Shown one piece after another: positions 8,814-17,693 of a stretch of 64,000 nucleotides of DNA. The translations under genes and the position numbers were made by a program. The DNA lies in the NCBI RefSeq assembly GCF_009176725.1, contig NZ_AP020337.1:3472001-3536000 (forward strand), read 5' to 3'. Position 1 is the first letter of the stretch. Every line of letters starts with the position of its first letter. This DNA is from Pseudomonas sp. KUIN-1. Lineage in GTDB: Bacteria; Pseudomonadota; Gammaproteobacteria; Pseudomonadales; Pseudomonadaceae. The notes below the pieces were generated by a model. The model searched no databases. It saw nothing but the letters and a program-made list of their open reading frames with translations, and had not been told where the DNA came from.

Positions 8814-9884
8814 ATGTGCGACGACCGAAATCCCCTGCATTGCTTCATTCCGCCTTACATGCTCGAGCGTATGGCGCAATCCCCCAAGAATCTGGTCAGC
8901 GCCCGGGCCATCGCCAACCTGACGAGTAGCTCGGCGTTTCTCGCCTCCCGCCTCTCTGCGCGAACCATGCCATCCATGCACGCGATCAAATCGCCAGACG
9001 GACGAAAACATCGCGTGATTCATGATGCCAAGGGCACTGACGATCTGCCCGGCGCCGTGGTGCGCAAGGAAGGCCAGGCAGCGACGGGCGACAAGGCAAC
9101 CGATGAAGCCTACGATGGCTCAGGCGACGTCTACGATTTCTATGCGCAACTGTTCGAACGCAACTCGCTGGACGACAGCGGCATGTCACTGGTCTCGACC
9201 GTGCACGTCGCCGAAGTGGATTTCAACGGCGATCACGTACCGTTGAGCAACGCCTATTGGAATGGCAGCCAGATGGCTTACGGCGACGGTGATGACCTGG
9301 TCTTCAAGCGCTTTACCGGCAGCCTTGAAGTGATCGGTCATGAACTGACCCACGGCGTGCAGAGTTTCACCTCGAATCTGGACTACCGCGGGCAATCCGG
9401 GGCCTTGAACGAGCATTTTGCCGACGTGTTCGGCATGCTGGTGCGCCAGTGGAAACAAGGCACCAGCGCCGCCGAGTCGGACTGGGTGGTGGGCAAGGAG
9501 TTGCTGGTGCCGGCGCCGACGCGACGAGGCATTCGCGATATGGAAAAACCCGGCACTGCCTATTCCAACGATCCGGATCTGGGCGATGATCCGCAACCTG
9601 CAACGATGGCCGACCTGTATACCGGTGCCAAGGATCGCGGCGGTGTACACATCAACTCGGGCATTCCCAACCGGGCATTCGTGCTGGTGGCCAAGGCGCT
9701 GGGCGGAAATGCCTGGGAAGTGGCGGGCAGAATCTGGTATGAAACGATGCTGGAGCTGGCCTCGGACAGTCAATTCATCGATTGTGCCAAGGCCAGCATA
9801 AAAGTAGCCTCGGACCCACGCTTCGGCCCCAAAGCCAAGAAAGCCGTGCAGGCGGCCTGGAAAGAGGTCGGTCTCAAGGTATAG
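8814..9884 (+). CDS. M4 family metallopeptidase (protealysin-like)
   Basis: A 356-residue zinc protease. HELTH at 176-180 gives the two zinc His and the catalytic Glu. GALNEHFADVFG about 20 residues later gives the third ligand, and GGVHINSGIPN near residue 279 supplies the transition-state His. There is no classical signal peptide. The short N-terminal propeptide-like part with CFIPPYMLERM is typical of the protealysin group, which is kept in or slowly leaves the cell. The start at 8814 has AGGAG 6 bases upstream. The next gene encodes its likely inhibitor. Confidence 0.92.
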   Translation: MCDDRNPLHCFIPPYMLERMAQSPKNLVSARAIANLTSSSAFLASRLSARTMPSMHAIKSPDGRKHRVIHDAKGTDDLPGAVVRKEGQAATGDKATDEAYDGSGDVYDFYAQLFERNSLDDSGMSLVSTVHVAEVDFNGDHVPLSNAYWNGSQMAYGDGDDLVFKRFTGSLEVIGHELTHGVQSFTSNLDYRGQSGALNEHFADVFGMLVRQWKQGTSAAESDWVVGKELLVPAPTRRGIRDMEKPGTAYSNDPDLGDDPQPATMADLYTGAKDRGGVHINSGIPNRAFVLVAKALGGNAWEVAGRIWYETMLELASDSQFIDCAKASIKVASDPRFGPKAKKAVQAAWKEVGLKV

Positions 9885-9914
9885 GCAAAGCATAACCACC
9901 AAAAGGTGCTTGAA

Positions 9915-10214
9915 ATGAAGGTCTGTCTAGTGCAATCCGGCGGTTTTGCAGGTGCAGTCAAACGCTGTGAGGTCGATACAGCCACCCTTGAGCAGCCCGA
10001 AGCAGAGCAATTGCAGAGGTTGGTGAGCGATAGCGGTCTGAAGCAGTCCAGCAGTGCTTTCAATGACGAAGCGCGGGACCTGAATCAGTACGAAATCACC
10101 ATTGAGGATGACGCCAGGGCAATCTGCCTGACGTTCGACGAACACAACGTGCCTGCATCCGCCCGCCAGTTGCTCGGCTTTCTCAAGCAACGCGTCAAAC
10201 CCGGCAAGCTATAA
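9915..10214 (+). CDS. Emfourin-like protealysin inhibitor
   Basis: A 99-residue small protein that begins MKVCLVQSGGFAG and follows the M4 protease on the same strand after 30 bases. Emfourin, described in Serratia, is a small inhibitor encoded in an operon with protealysin and has a similar IxxxGGxAG-type N terminus. The sequence pattern plus position make this the probable partner. The inhibitory activity is inferred. AAAAGG lies upstream of the ATG. Confidence 0.8.
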   Translation: MKVCLVQSGGFAGAVKRCEVDTATLEQPEAEQLQRLVSDSGLKQSSSAFNDEARDLNQYEITIEDDARAICLTFDEHNVPASARQLLGFLKQRVKPGKL

Positions 10215-10470
10215 GACAGGCTTTTGCCATAGGACTCTGGCAGCAGCGATGTCCTTTCGTCGTCAGATGGGGGCGTCGCTGCTACCGGATTCGCCAGCAC
10301 TCTTCGCGCGTGGAATAATGGCGCAGTGACATGTGAACCACCCACCACCTGGGCGGTCAATGATTTGTACCGATCTGCTAGCGCTGAACGTACAAAAAAA
10401 AACGCTTCACACTGCCATTAACGAGGTATCTTTTCGTGCTGCGCGTTCTTACCTCCTTACCTCTGCATCA

Positions 10471-11109
10471 ATGGCGTCGATGAGCACTGTGCATCCTATC
10501 GAACACTCTTCCGGCCTGATCATCTGCGAGCACTGTGACTCGCTCTACGAAGCCCATCCGCTGCAGCCCGGCGAGGCGGCATTCTGCCTTCGCTGCGAGG
10601 CATTGCTCGGTCGTGGCCATCGAGTGACCATAGAGCAGCTGCTCGCGCTGACCATCGCTGCAGCCATGCTTTTCGTCTTCGCCAATCTGTTTCCGGTCAT
10701 CAGCATCAATATGAAAGGCCTGTCCAACGAGGTCACACTCTGGCAATCGGTTGAAGCGCTCGCTCAAGGGCGGATCACGATCATTGCCCTGGTGGCCGGC
10801 CTGTCGATCATTTTTGCCCCTCTGTTGCAGATCGTTCTGCTGTTCTGGGTGCTGGTACATGCGCACAAGGGCATTATCGCGCCCGGCTTCAGAACCTGCA
10901 TGCGTGCGCTGGAGCACTTGCGTCCATGGAGCATGCTCGAGGTGTGCATGCTCGGCATTCTGGTGGCGATCATCAAACTGTCCGGGATGCTCGATGTACA
11001 CCCCGGTGTCGGTCTTTGGGCCATGGCCATGCTGATGGTGCTGATCCTGCTGATCGCCAACAAGGATATCCGCCGATTGTGGGATGAACTGGGAGTACAG
11101 CCGCAATGA
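10471..11109 (+). CDS. pqiA: Paraquat-inducible protein A, first half
   Basis: About 212 residues. Two CxxC zinc-ribbon-like pairs (CEHC, CLRC) lie at the N terminus, then four membrane helices, starting LLALTIAAAMLFVFANLFPV. This is one PqiA/LetA repeat unit; E. coli PqiA has two such units in one chain. The ATG at 10480 is an alternative start. It overlaps the next gene by 4 bases (ATGA). PqiA-type proteins are inner-membrane partners of MCE-tunnel proteins in envelope lipid transport. Confidence 0.88.
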   Translation: MASMSTVHPIEHSSGLIICEHCDSLYEAHPLQPGEAAFCLRCEALLGRGHRVTIEQLLALTIAAAMLFVFANLFPVISINMKGLSNEVTLWQSVEALAQGRITIIALVAGLSIIFAPLLQIVLLFWVLVHAHKGIIAPGFRTCMRALEHLRPWSMLEVCMLGILVAIIKLSGMLDVHPGVGLWAMAMLMVLILLIANKDIRRLWDELGVQPQ

Positions 11110-11720
11110 ACGGCATCCCCTTCGCCCATGAACACAAGCTCTGCCTGTGCCACACCTGCGGTTATGCCTGCCAGGAGGACGCTACGCGCTGCCCGCGCTG
11201 TGACTCGCCTGTGCACAAACGCAAACCCAACAGCATCAGCCGCACCTGGGCCTATCTGATTGCCGCCCTGATTTTCTATATCCCGGCCAATGTGCTGCCG
11301 GTGATGTACACCAACCTATTGGGTAACCGCAGCGAAAGCACGATCATGAGCGGCGTCATCGAGTTTTTCGAAAGCGGCTCCTGGGACATCGCCATCCTGA
11401 TTTTCGTCGCCAGTGTTCTGGTGCCGTGCATCAAGTTTCTGGTGCTGGGCATGCTGCTGATCACCTGCCAGCGTCGCAGCACCTGGGCGATGCGCGAGCG
11501 TGCGCGCCTGTATCGCTTCATCGAACTGATCGGCTACTGGTCGATGCTCGATGTGCTGGTTGTGGCCCTTGTGGCGTCTCTTGTCCAGTTTCGTGAGCTC
11601 AGCACCATCGAGCCGCGAATCGGTATTCTGTTTTTTGGCTTGGTAGTGGTGATGACGATGTTCGCCGCCATGAGTTTCGATCCCCGGCTTATCTGGGACG
11701 CAGAGGTTGAAGATGTCTGA
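11106..11720 (+). CDS. pqiA: Paraquat-inducible protein A, second half
   Basis: A 204-residue protein with CHTC and CPRC pairs near residues 15-32 and four hydrophobic helices, the second PqiA/LetA unit. It overlaps the first unit by 4 bases and the MCE protein gene by 8 bases, so the four genes form one tight operon. The two units together equal a full-length PqiA and probably form a heterodimer in the inner membrane (inference). Confidence 0.88.
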   Translation: MNGIPFAHEHKLCLCHTCGYACQEDATRCPRCDSPVHKRKPNSISRTWAYLIAALIFYIPANVLPVMYTNLLGNRSESTIMSGVIEFFESGSWDIAILIFVASVLVPCIKFLVLGMLLITCQRRSTWAMRERARLYRFIELIGYWSMLDVLVVALVASLVQFRELSTIEPRIGILFFGLVVVMTMFAAMSFDPRLIWDAEVEDV

Positions 11721-13392
11721 CAGTACCCTCCCCCCGCCTGCTTCAGTGCCACGCCCTGAAGTCAAACGTCGTCGCCTGCGTGTCTCGCTGATCTGGCTGG
11801 TGCCGATCGTTGCCGCGATCATTGGCATATCCATGGCCTTGCATGACTGGATGAACATCGGTCCCAGAATCACGGTCAGCTTCCTGACAGCCGAAGGTCT
11901 GGAAGCCAACAAGACTCAGGTCAAATACAAGAACGTGGTCATCGGCATGGTCACGGATATCAGCCTCAGTGAGGACCGCACCCATGTGCTGGCCAACATC
12001 GAGCTGAACACCAGCGCCGCACCGTTTACACGGGTCGACAGCCAGTTCTGGGTGGTGCGCCCACGCATCGGCGCACACGGGGTTTCGGGTGTAGACACGC
12101 TGCTTTCGGGCGCCTTCATCGGCGCCGACGCAGGCAGCGCCGAGGAAACCAAGAGCAGCTTCACCGGCCTGGAAACGCCGCCGCCGGTGACCTTCGGTGA
12201 AAAAGGCAAGCGCTTCACCCTGCACACCGACGATCTGGGCTCGCTGGACATCGGCTCACCGATCTACTTCCGACGCATTCAGGTCGGTCAGGTAGTGGCC
12301 TACGACCTGTCCAAGGACGGCCGCGGCGTCGACATCCAGATTTTCATCAACGCACCGAACGATCAGTACATCACCACTGACACACGCTTCTGGAACGCCA
12401 GCGGTGTCGACATCACCGTCGGCGCCTCAGGCGTCAAGGTCAATACGCAGTCGCTGACCTCGATCATTTCCGGCGGGATCGCCTTTCGCGAGCCGAACTG
12501 GAGCCCGGACTCGAAGCCGGCGGACGAGAACGCAGAATTCAAGATATTCGATGACCAGACCGCGGCGATGGCACCACCCGATGGTGAGCCACGCTACATC
12601 CGCATGCGTTTCAATCAATCGCTTCGCGGGCTGACGGTCAATGCGGCAGTTGACTTCCTCGGGGTCAATATCGGCAAGGTGGTATCGGTGGACCTGGATT
12701 ACGATCCGGCCACCAAGACCTTCCCCGGTATCGTTGGCGCAGTGATCTATCCCAAGCGCCTGGGGGCGGCCGAGTCCAAGCTCAAGGAACTCGGCGGCTC
12801 GGGTGATGAAGAAGAACAGTCTGCCCGCGTACTGGGTGCTTTCGTGGCCAATGGTCTGCGTGCCCAGGTGCGTAACGGCAACCTGCTGACTGGCCAGCTG
12901 TACATCGCCATGGAGTTCGATCCAAAGGCGCCGAAGGTGGCGTTCAACGCCAAGGCCCGACCGCTGGAGATTCCGACCGTACCGGGCAGCTTCGACAAGC
13001 TGCAGGAGCAACTGCAGGCATTCGTCGAGAAACTCAGCAACTTGCCGATCGACCAGCTGGCGGGCAACCTCAACGGCACCCTCAGCGAGTTGCAGAAAAC
13101 CCTCAAACAGGTCAACAGCAGCGTGTTGCCGCAAATGCGCGGCACCTTGCAGCAGGCCGAGAAAACCCTGGGGACTGCCAACGACTCGTTCGCCGAAGAT
13201 TCGCCAGCGCGTCAGCAACTGGGCCAGGCCATGGATGAAGTGCAACGTACCGCGCGTTCGGTGCGGGTCCTCACCGACTTCCTCAGCCGCCATCCGGAAT
13301 CGCTGATTCGCGGCCGTACGGGCGACGCAGCGCCTCGTTCGTTCAACGCCCCGTCCTCGTCCCGAGCCATTGATCCGGAGCCAAAACAATGA
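11713..13392 (+). CDS. pqiB: PqiB, MCE-domain envelope tunnel protein
   Basis: A 559-residue protein with one N-terminal membrane anchor (VSLIWLVPIVAAIIGISMAL). It then has successive MCE/MlaD repeats (ITVSFLTAEGLEANKTQVKYK; FTLHTDDLGSLDIGSPIYF; IRMRFNQSLRGLTVNAAVDF) and a C-terminal helical needle-like region rich in L and Q (residues about 420-520). This is the PqiB layout: stacked MCE rings and a long helical tube spanning the periplasm for lipid movement. The start is fixed by the overlap with the upstream gene. Confidence 0.93.
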   Translation: MSDSTLPPPASVPRPEVKRRRLRVSLIWLVPIVAAIIGISMALHDWMNIGPRITVSFLTAEGLEANKTQVKYKNVVIGMVTDISLSEDRTHVLANIELNTSAAPFTRVDSQFWVVRPRIGAHGVSGVDTLLSGAFIGADAGSAEETKSSFTGLETPPPVTFGEKGKRFTLHTDDLGSLDIGSPIYFRRIQVGQVVAYDLSKDGRGVDIQIFINAPNDQYITTDTRFWNASGVDITVGASGVKVNTQSLTSIISGGIAFREPNWSPDSKPADENAEFKIFDDQTAAMAPPDGEPRYIRMRFNQSLRGLTVNAAVDFLGVNIGKVVSVDLDYDPATKTFPGIVGAVIYPKRLGAAESKLKELGGSGDEEEQSARVLGAFVANGLRAQVRNGNLLTGQLYIAMEFDPKAPKVAFNAKARPLEIPTVPGSFDKLQEQLQAFVEKLSNLPIDQLAGNLNGTLSELQKTLKQVNSSVLPQMRGTLQQAEKTLGTANDSFAEDSPARQQLGQAMDEVQRTARSVRVLTDFLSRHPESLIRGRTGDAAPRSFNAPSSSRAIDPEPKQ

Positions 13393-14012
13393 CCTTGCGC
13401 CTGAAACTGATGGTACTTGCCGCAGCAGTGGGCCTGGGTGCCTGCACATCGACGCAGACCCACTACTACACGCTGATCGCGCCGATGAGCGCGACGAGCA
13501 CGGCCGCCAGCAAACCCATGCCTTTCCAGTTCGAGATGCTGCCGGTCATCATGCCGGTGCAGGTCGACCAGCCGCCGCTGGTGGTTCGTCAGGGTAACGG
13601 CAGCCTGGCCATTCTGGACACCGAACGCTGGGGATCACCGCTGGGCGACGAGTTTCACGATGCGCTGACCCCGCAACTGGAGCGTCGCTTCGGCAGCCGC
13701 GACATGGCCGGCTTGCCGAAAAACAGCGATCAGCCAACGCTGTCGCTGCGTACCGACGTGCGGCGCTTCGAGTCGATGCCTGGCAATTACGCACTCATTG
13801 ACGTGGTGTGGACACTCGGGCTTCGCGAAGCTGGTGCCACGGCGGGCAGCAAACGGCAGAGCCTGACCTGCAGCAGCGTGATCCGCGAGCAGGCCGGTGA
13901 AGGCATGGAAAATCTCATCATGGCCCACCAGAAAGCGGTTGCCCAGCTGGCAGACAAGATCGCCGCTACGGCCGCGAGCTGGACCGCACAGCGCGCCTCG
14001 CGCTGCCTCTGA
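13389..14012 (+). CDS. pqiC: PqiC, outer-membrane lipoprotein of the Pqi system
   Basis: A 207-residue lipoprotein (signal ending VGLGACTSTQ, with HYYTLIAPM just after the lipidated Cys). It matches the ABC-transport auxiliary lipoprotein / PqiC family. In E. coli PqiC docks the PqiB tube to the outer membrane. It overlaps PqiB by 4 bases and is the last gene before a strong terminator. Confidence 0.9.
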   Translation: MTLRLKLMVLAAAVGLGACTSTQTHYYTLIAPMSATSTAASKPMPFQFEMLPVIMPVQVDQPPLVVRQGNGSLAILDTERWGSPLGDEFHDALTPQLERRFGSRDMAGLPKNSDQPTLSLRTDVRRFESMPGNYALIDVVWTLGLREAGATAGSKRQSLTCSSVIREQAGEGMENLIMAHQKAVAQLADKIAATAASWTAQRASRCL

Positions 14013-14017
14013 AATCT

Positions 14018-14051
14018 ATCGGGAGGTCTGCGTAAAAGACCTCCCGATTTC
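14018..14051 (+). terminator. Rho-independent terminator of the pqi operon
   Basis: An 11-bp perfect stem (ATCGGGAGGTC with GACCTCCCGAT) with a 9-base loop, 5 bases after the pqiC stop and followed by TTT. The T-run is short, but stem strength and position make termination likely. Confidence 0.8.
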
Positions 14052-14296
14052 GCCTCATTCAGCCTGAAACCGTTGTGCCAGCCACCTGCACGTCGCTGCT
14101 CGAAACGTTCAATTCGGTACAAAAATGTATCACCCTTCCGGATTCCTACGTACACTCTGCCATCTGTCTGGTACGTTAGTACCTGATTGGACCGAACACG
14201 CAATTCCTCGCCCTAGCAGGGATGTCTGATCAGTCGACGCCAGAAACGCTTGTTAACCCTGACTGTAGCGGTGCACAGTTTATCGAGGACAAACGG

Positions 14297-14746
14297 ATGA
14301 CAGGGATCGGACCACGACTTAAAAAGGAACGTTTGCGCCTCAAGCTTTCGCAGAGTGCACTGGGGGCAATAGGTGGCGTGGAAACCAACGCCCAGGGCAA
14401 CTACGAAAATGGCGTCCGCTCCCCCCGTGCGGATTATCTGTCCAGCATTTCGAATGCCGGAGTGGATGTTGCCTATGTGGTCACCGGCCTCAGCGCTACA
14501 CGTAACGTCCCCGCTGTCATAACGTCAGACAGTCAGAGCAGCGCCCCGCTCAACCGCGTCGTCGAACGCCTGCACGGCAACCTGCACGACGTGACCCAGA
14601 ATCTGTACCACTTCACCCGCCTGATCGAATCGAACTCAGGCATTGGCAATGTGGACAGCAATCAGCTGGAAAACATCAAGAACGACGCCGAAGCGATCAC
14701 CGTCGGCACTGTTCGGCTGATCTACATGACGTCACGAATCAAGTAA
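14297..14746 (+). CDS. XRE-family helix-turn-helix regulator
   Basis: About 149 residues with an N-terminal Cro/CI-type HTH (RLKKERLRLKLSQSALGAI, then NYENGVRSPRADYL). The C-terminal half is an unassigned helical region. The ATG at 14297 has GAGGA 7 bases upstream and begins just before the HTH. An in-frame ATG 75 bases earlier abuts a G-rich run with no spacing, so it is less likely. A single orphan regulator; its target is unknown. Confidence 0.8.
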   Translation: MTGIGPRLKKERLRLKLSQSALGAIGGVETNAQGNYENGVRSPRADYLSSISNAGVDVAYVVTGLSATRNVPAVITSDSQSSAPLNRVVERLHGNLHDVTQNLYHFTRLIESNSGIGNVDSNQLENIKNDAEAITVGTVRLIYMTSRIK

Positions 14747-14776
14747 CGCGCAAGTATCGCGTGCCGCCAAGGCTGT

Positions 14777-15688
14777 TCAGCGCGCCGGAAACGCCTTGTC
14801 CCTGAGTTTGTCCATCACCAACGCAATGAATGCCGACACCGCTGGCGGCAGATGCTGTCGGCTGGGATAAAGCACATGCAGACCATGGCTGGTGCGCTGG
14901 TACTGCGTCAGTACCGGCACCAGTCGACCATCCCGCAGATCCGAGCGGATCAGCGTCGCGGGCAACAACGCGATACCGAGCCCGGCAAGGGTCGCCTTGC
15001 GCAACGCCTGTGCGGTGTTGGCATTGAACCGGCTGGCAATGTGCACCTCATGCATCTTCGCCTCCGGGCCGAGCAACCGCCAGGCAGTGACGCCACCGCG
15101 ATGCGCTGCACTGACACAGTAATGACCGTGCAGGCTGTGCAGGGAATCAGGCAGGCCATGAGCGGCAATATAAGCCGGACTGGCGACCATCGTGTCATGG
15201 CCTTCATCGATCAGTTGCCGCCCTACGTACCCCGAGTCCTGCAAGGGGCCGCCGCGAAAGGCGATGTCCAGCCGGTCAGCGATCAGGTCGGCGTGATCAT
15301 CACTGAGCACGAACTCCAGTTGAACGCGCGGATAACGGGCAAGAAAACCGGCCACCCAGTCCATCGAGAAAAAGTCGAAGAAATCAGCCATCGCTGCAAT
15401 ACGCACCAGGCCGCGCGGCTCGTCGCGACCTGACACAAGCTGCTCTGCGGCTTCCATCACCCCGTCCACCGCGCTCACGCAGCGGCCATAGAAATCCTCT
15501 CCAGCCTGAGTGAGCACCAGCTTGCGGGTCGAGCGCTGCAACAGGCGAGTGTCCAGCCGCATCTCCAGTTGCTGAACCCTGCGACTGACCGTATTGGACG
15601 GCATGCCCAAGTGCCTTGCTGCCTGGGCAAAACTGCCGCTGCGCACCACCTGCACGAACAGCGCAACATCGTTGAGATCGAACGCCAC
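14777..15688 (-). CDS. LysR-family regulator
   Basis: A 303-residue protein with the LysR winged-helix at residues 5-64 (VVRSGSFAQAARHLGMPSN, TVSRRVQQLEMRL) and a substrate-binding domain ending in YPSRQHLPPAVSAFIAL. It is transcribed away from the pirin gene across a gap of about 110 bases, the usual layout for a LysR protein controlling its divergent neighbour. Confidence 0.92.
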   Translation of the reverse strand: MAFDLNDVALFVQVVRSGSFAQAARHLGMPSNTVSRRVQQLEMRLDTRLLQRSTRKLVLTQAGEDFYGRCVSAVDGVMEAAEQLVSGRDEPRGLVRIAAMADFFDFFSMDWVAGFLARYPRVQLEFVLSDDHADLIADRLDIAFRGGPLQDSGYVGRQLIDEGHDTMVASPAYIAAHGLPDSLHSLHGHYCVSAAHRGGVTAWRLLGPEAKMHEVHIASRFNANTAQALRKATLAGLGIALLPATLIRSDLRDGRLVPVLTQYQRTSHGLHVLYPSRQHLPPAVSAFIALVMDKLRDKAFPAR

Positions 15689-15800
15689 GCGCGGATTCCT
15701 CGTATTTATGGATCAGTCCAAGCCAACTATACCGGCTAATCAAGCAATGCATTGACGCTTATTCTTTGCGCTCAGGCATCAAGGCCCAGAGGAAAACGCC

Positions 15801-16637
15801 ATGAACAGCATCGTCAGCATTCGGCCACGCGCCATCGTCCATCGCACCACCGGCAGAACCCGTGGGCCGATCACCCGACTGGTGAGCCCGGGCGATCTGG
15901 GTCAAGTGTTGAAGCCTTTCGTGTTTCTGGATCGAATCGGCTTCACCTCCGAGCCGGGGAAAACGGGATTCGGCATGCACCCGCACTCGGGTATCGCAAC
16001 GCTGACCTACATGATCGAAGGCGAACTCACCTATGAGGACACCACCGGCAAATCCGGGATACTGCCCAGCGGCGGTGTGGAATGGATGAGCGCCGGCAAT
16101 GGCGTCTGGCATGACGCCCAGCCGATAAGCGGTTCGGCTGTCAGGGGCTTTCAGCTATGGGTCGCGCTGCCCGCCGCGCAGGAAAATGGTCCGGCACAGA
16201 GCGTATACCTGTCGACAGCGCAGGTTGCGCAACAAGGCCCGGCAAGCGTGCTGCTGGGACGCTATGGCAGCGCAAAGAGCAGCCTGCCAGCACCGGAAGG
16301 CATGAATTATCTGGCAGTACAGCTAAAGGATGGCGAGCACTGGCGCTACACACCGCCTGCGGGCCATAGCGTAGGCTGGCTGGCAGTCAACACCGGACAG
16401 CTCGACGCGGGCGGCCAGGTCGGCGCGGGTGAACTGGTGATTTTCGAGGAATCGGATCGCCCCATCGACATCGTCGCCAAGGGTGATACCCACTTCGTGC
16501 TGGGATCGGCAGTCAAGCATCCGCACGAACTGGTCACAGGTTACTACTCGGTGCACACCAGCAAAGCCGCGCTGATTCAGGGCGAGCTGGAAATAGAACG
16601 TATCGGCGCACTGTTGCGCGAGGAAGGCAGGCTCTGA
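15801..16637 (+). CDS. Pirin family protein
   Basis: A 278-residue bicupin. The N-terminal cupin carries the metal ligands in FGMHPHSGIATLTYMIEGE (two His) with later E and H residues (VEWMSAGNGVWHD). The C-terminal cupin is a PirinC domain (GELVIFEESDRPIDI). Pirins bind iron; some have quercetin dioxygenase activity and others act as redox-linked regulators. The role here is probably controlled by the divergent LysR protein. Confidence 0.92.
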   Translation: MNSIVSIRPRAIVHRTTGRTRGPITRLVSPGDLGQVLKPFVFLDRIGFTSEPGKTGFGMHPHSGIATLTYMIEGELTYEDTTGKSGILPSGGVEWMSAGNGVWHDAQPISGSAVRGFQLWVALPAAQENGPAQSVYLSTAQVAQQGPASVLLGRYGSAKSSLPAPEGMNYLAVQLKDGEHWRYTPPAGHSVGWLAVNTGQLDAGGQVGAGELVIFEESDRPIDIVAKGDTHFVLGSAVKHPHELVTGYYSVHTSKAALIQGELEIERIGALLREEGRL

Positions 16638-16660
16638 TTGAGCAGCAGCCTTTAAAACAG

Positions 16661-16686
16661 ACCCACCCGAAAGCATTCAGGTGGGT
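16661..16686. terminator. Short hairpin between convergent genes
   Basis: ACCCACC pairs with GGTGGGT around a 12-base loop in the 67-base gap between the convergent pirin and aldo/keto reductase genes. It is preceded by TTTAAAA. It is a weak bidirectional terminator candidate. Confidence 0.4.
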
Positions 16687-16704
16687 TGCTCAACAGCTAT
16701 CCCT

Positions 16705-17568
16705 CTAAGCAACACTATCGAGTTCGGCGAGCAATTGCGGCGCAATCACCAGCTCGCTGGCGGCAAGGTTTTCGCGCAAATGAGCGATGGATGAGGTGCC
16801 CGGAATCAGCAGAATATTGGGCGCACGTTGCAGCAACCAGGCCAGAGCGACACACGACGGCGAGGCATTCAGCCCAGCGGCTACTCGGCTCAGGGTTTCC
16901 GATTGCAGGGGTGAAAATCCGCCCATCGGGAAGAACGGGACATACGCAATGCCCTGCTCGCCCAGTTCTGCAATCAGCGGCTCGTCATGGCGATGCGAAA
17001 GGTTGTAGTGATTCTGCACGCAGACAATCTCGGCAATCCCCTGCGCCTGCCTGACTTGCCGGGCAGTTACGTTACTGACCCCGAGATGACGGATCAGACC
17101 CTGGCGCTGCAACTCGGCCAGCACCGTCAACGGTTCCTCGATCGAGCCTTCTGCGGGTGAATGCTGCTCGCCCCATGCCCGGAAGTTGACCACATCGAGC
17201 ACCTCCAGCCCGAGGTTCTTCAGGTTGTCGTGGACCGCCGCGGTCAATTGCGCCGGGCTGGATGCAGGATTCCATGAAGCATCCGCGCCACGCACTGCGC
17301 CGACCTTGGTGACGATCAGCAAGTCATCCGCGTAAGGGTGCAGCGCTTCGCGAATCAGCGTATTGGTGACGTGCGGGCCGTAAAAGTCTGCGGTATCGAT
17401 ATGGTTTACCCCCAGGGCGAGGGCTTCGCGCAATACCGCGATGGCGCCCTGCGGATCTTTTGCAGGACCGAACACGCCAGGCCCGGCCAGTTGCATCGCG
17501 CCATAGCCCATGCGGTTGACGCGATGGCTGCCCAACAGGAACGTACCTGCCTTGTTTGCATGATTCAT
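16705..17568 (-). CDS. Aldo/keto reductase
   Basis: A 287-residue NADPH-type AKR barrel. GVNHIDTADFYGPHV holds the catalytic Asp and Tyr; LLIVTKVGA holds the catalytic Lys. The C-terminal cofactor-binding part is LLIPGTSSIAHLRENLAA. It resembles the oxidoreductase group reducing aldehydes and sugars. It is transcribed divergently from a LysR gene that probably regulates it. Confidence 0.92.
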   Translation of the reverse strand: MNHANKAGTFLLGSHRVNRMGYGAMQLAGPGVFGPAKDPQGAIAVLREALALGVNHIDTADFYGPHVTNTLIREALHPYADDLLIVTKVGAVRGADASWNPASSPAQLTAAVHDNLKNLGLEVLDVVNFRAWGEQHSPAEGSIEEPLTVLAELQRQGLIRHLGVSNVTARQVRQAQGIAEIVCVQNHYNLSHRHDEPLIAELGEQGIAYVPFFPMGGFSPLQSETLSRVAAGLNASPSCVALAWLLQRAPNILLIPGTSSIAHLRENLAASELVIAPQLLAELDSVA

Positions 17569-17693
17569 TTAGTGCCCCTTGATTCGATGTGTGTTCCTCA
17601 CTATAGGCACTGAGCACTGTATTGATAATCATGCGTAATCGGCACAACCTGTACGCCTGAGCGAACACTGAACAGAGCAACCGGGCCACGACA

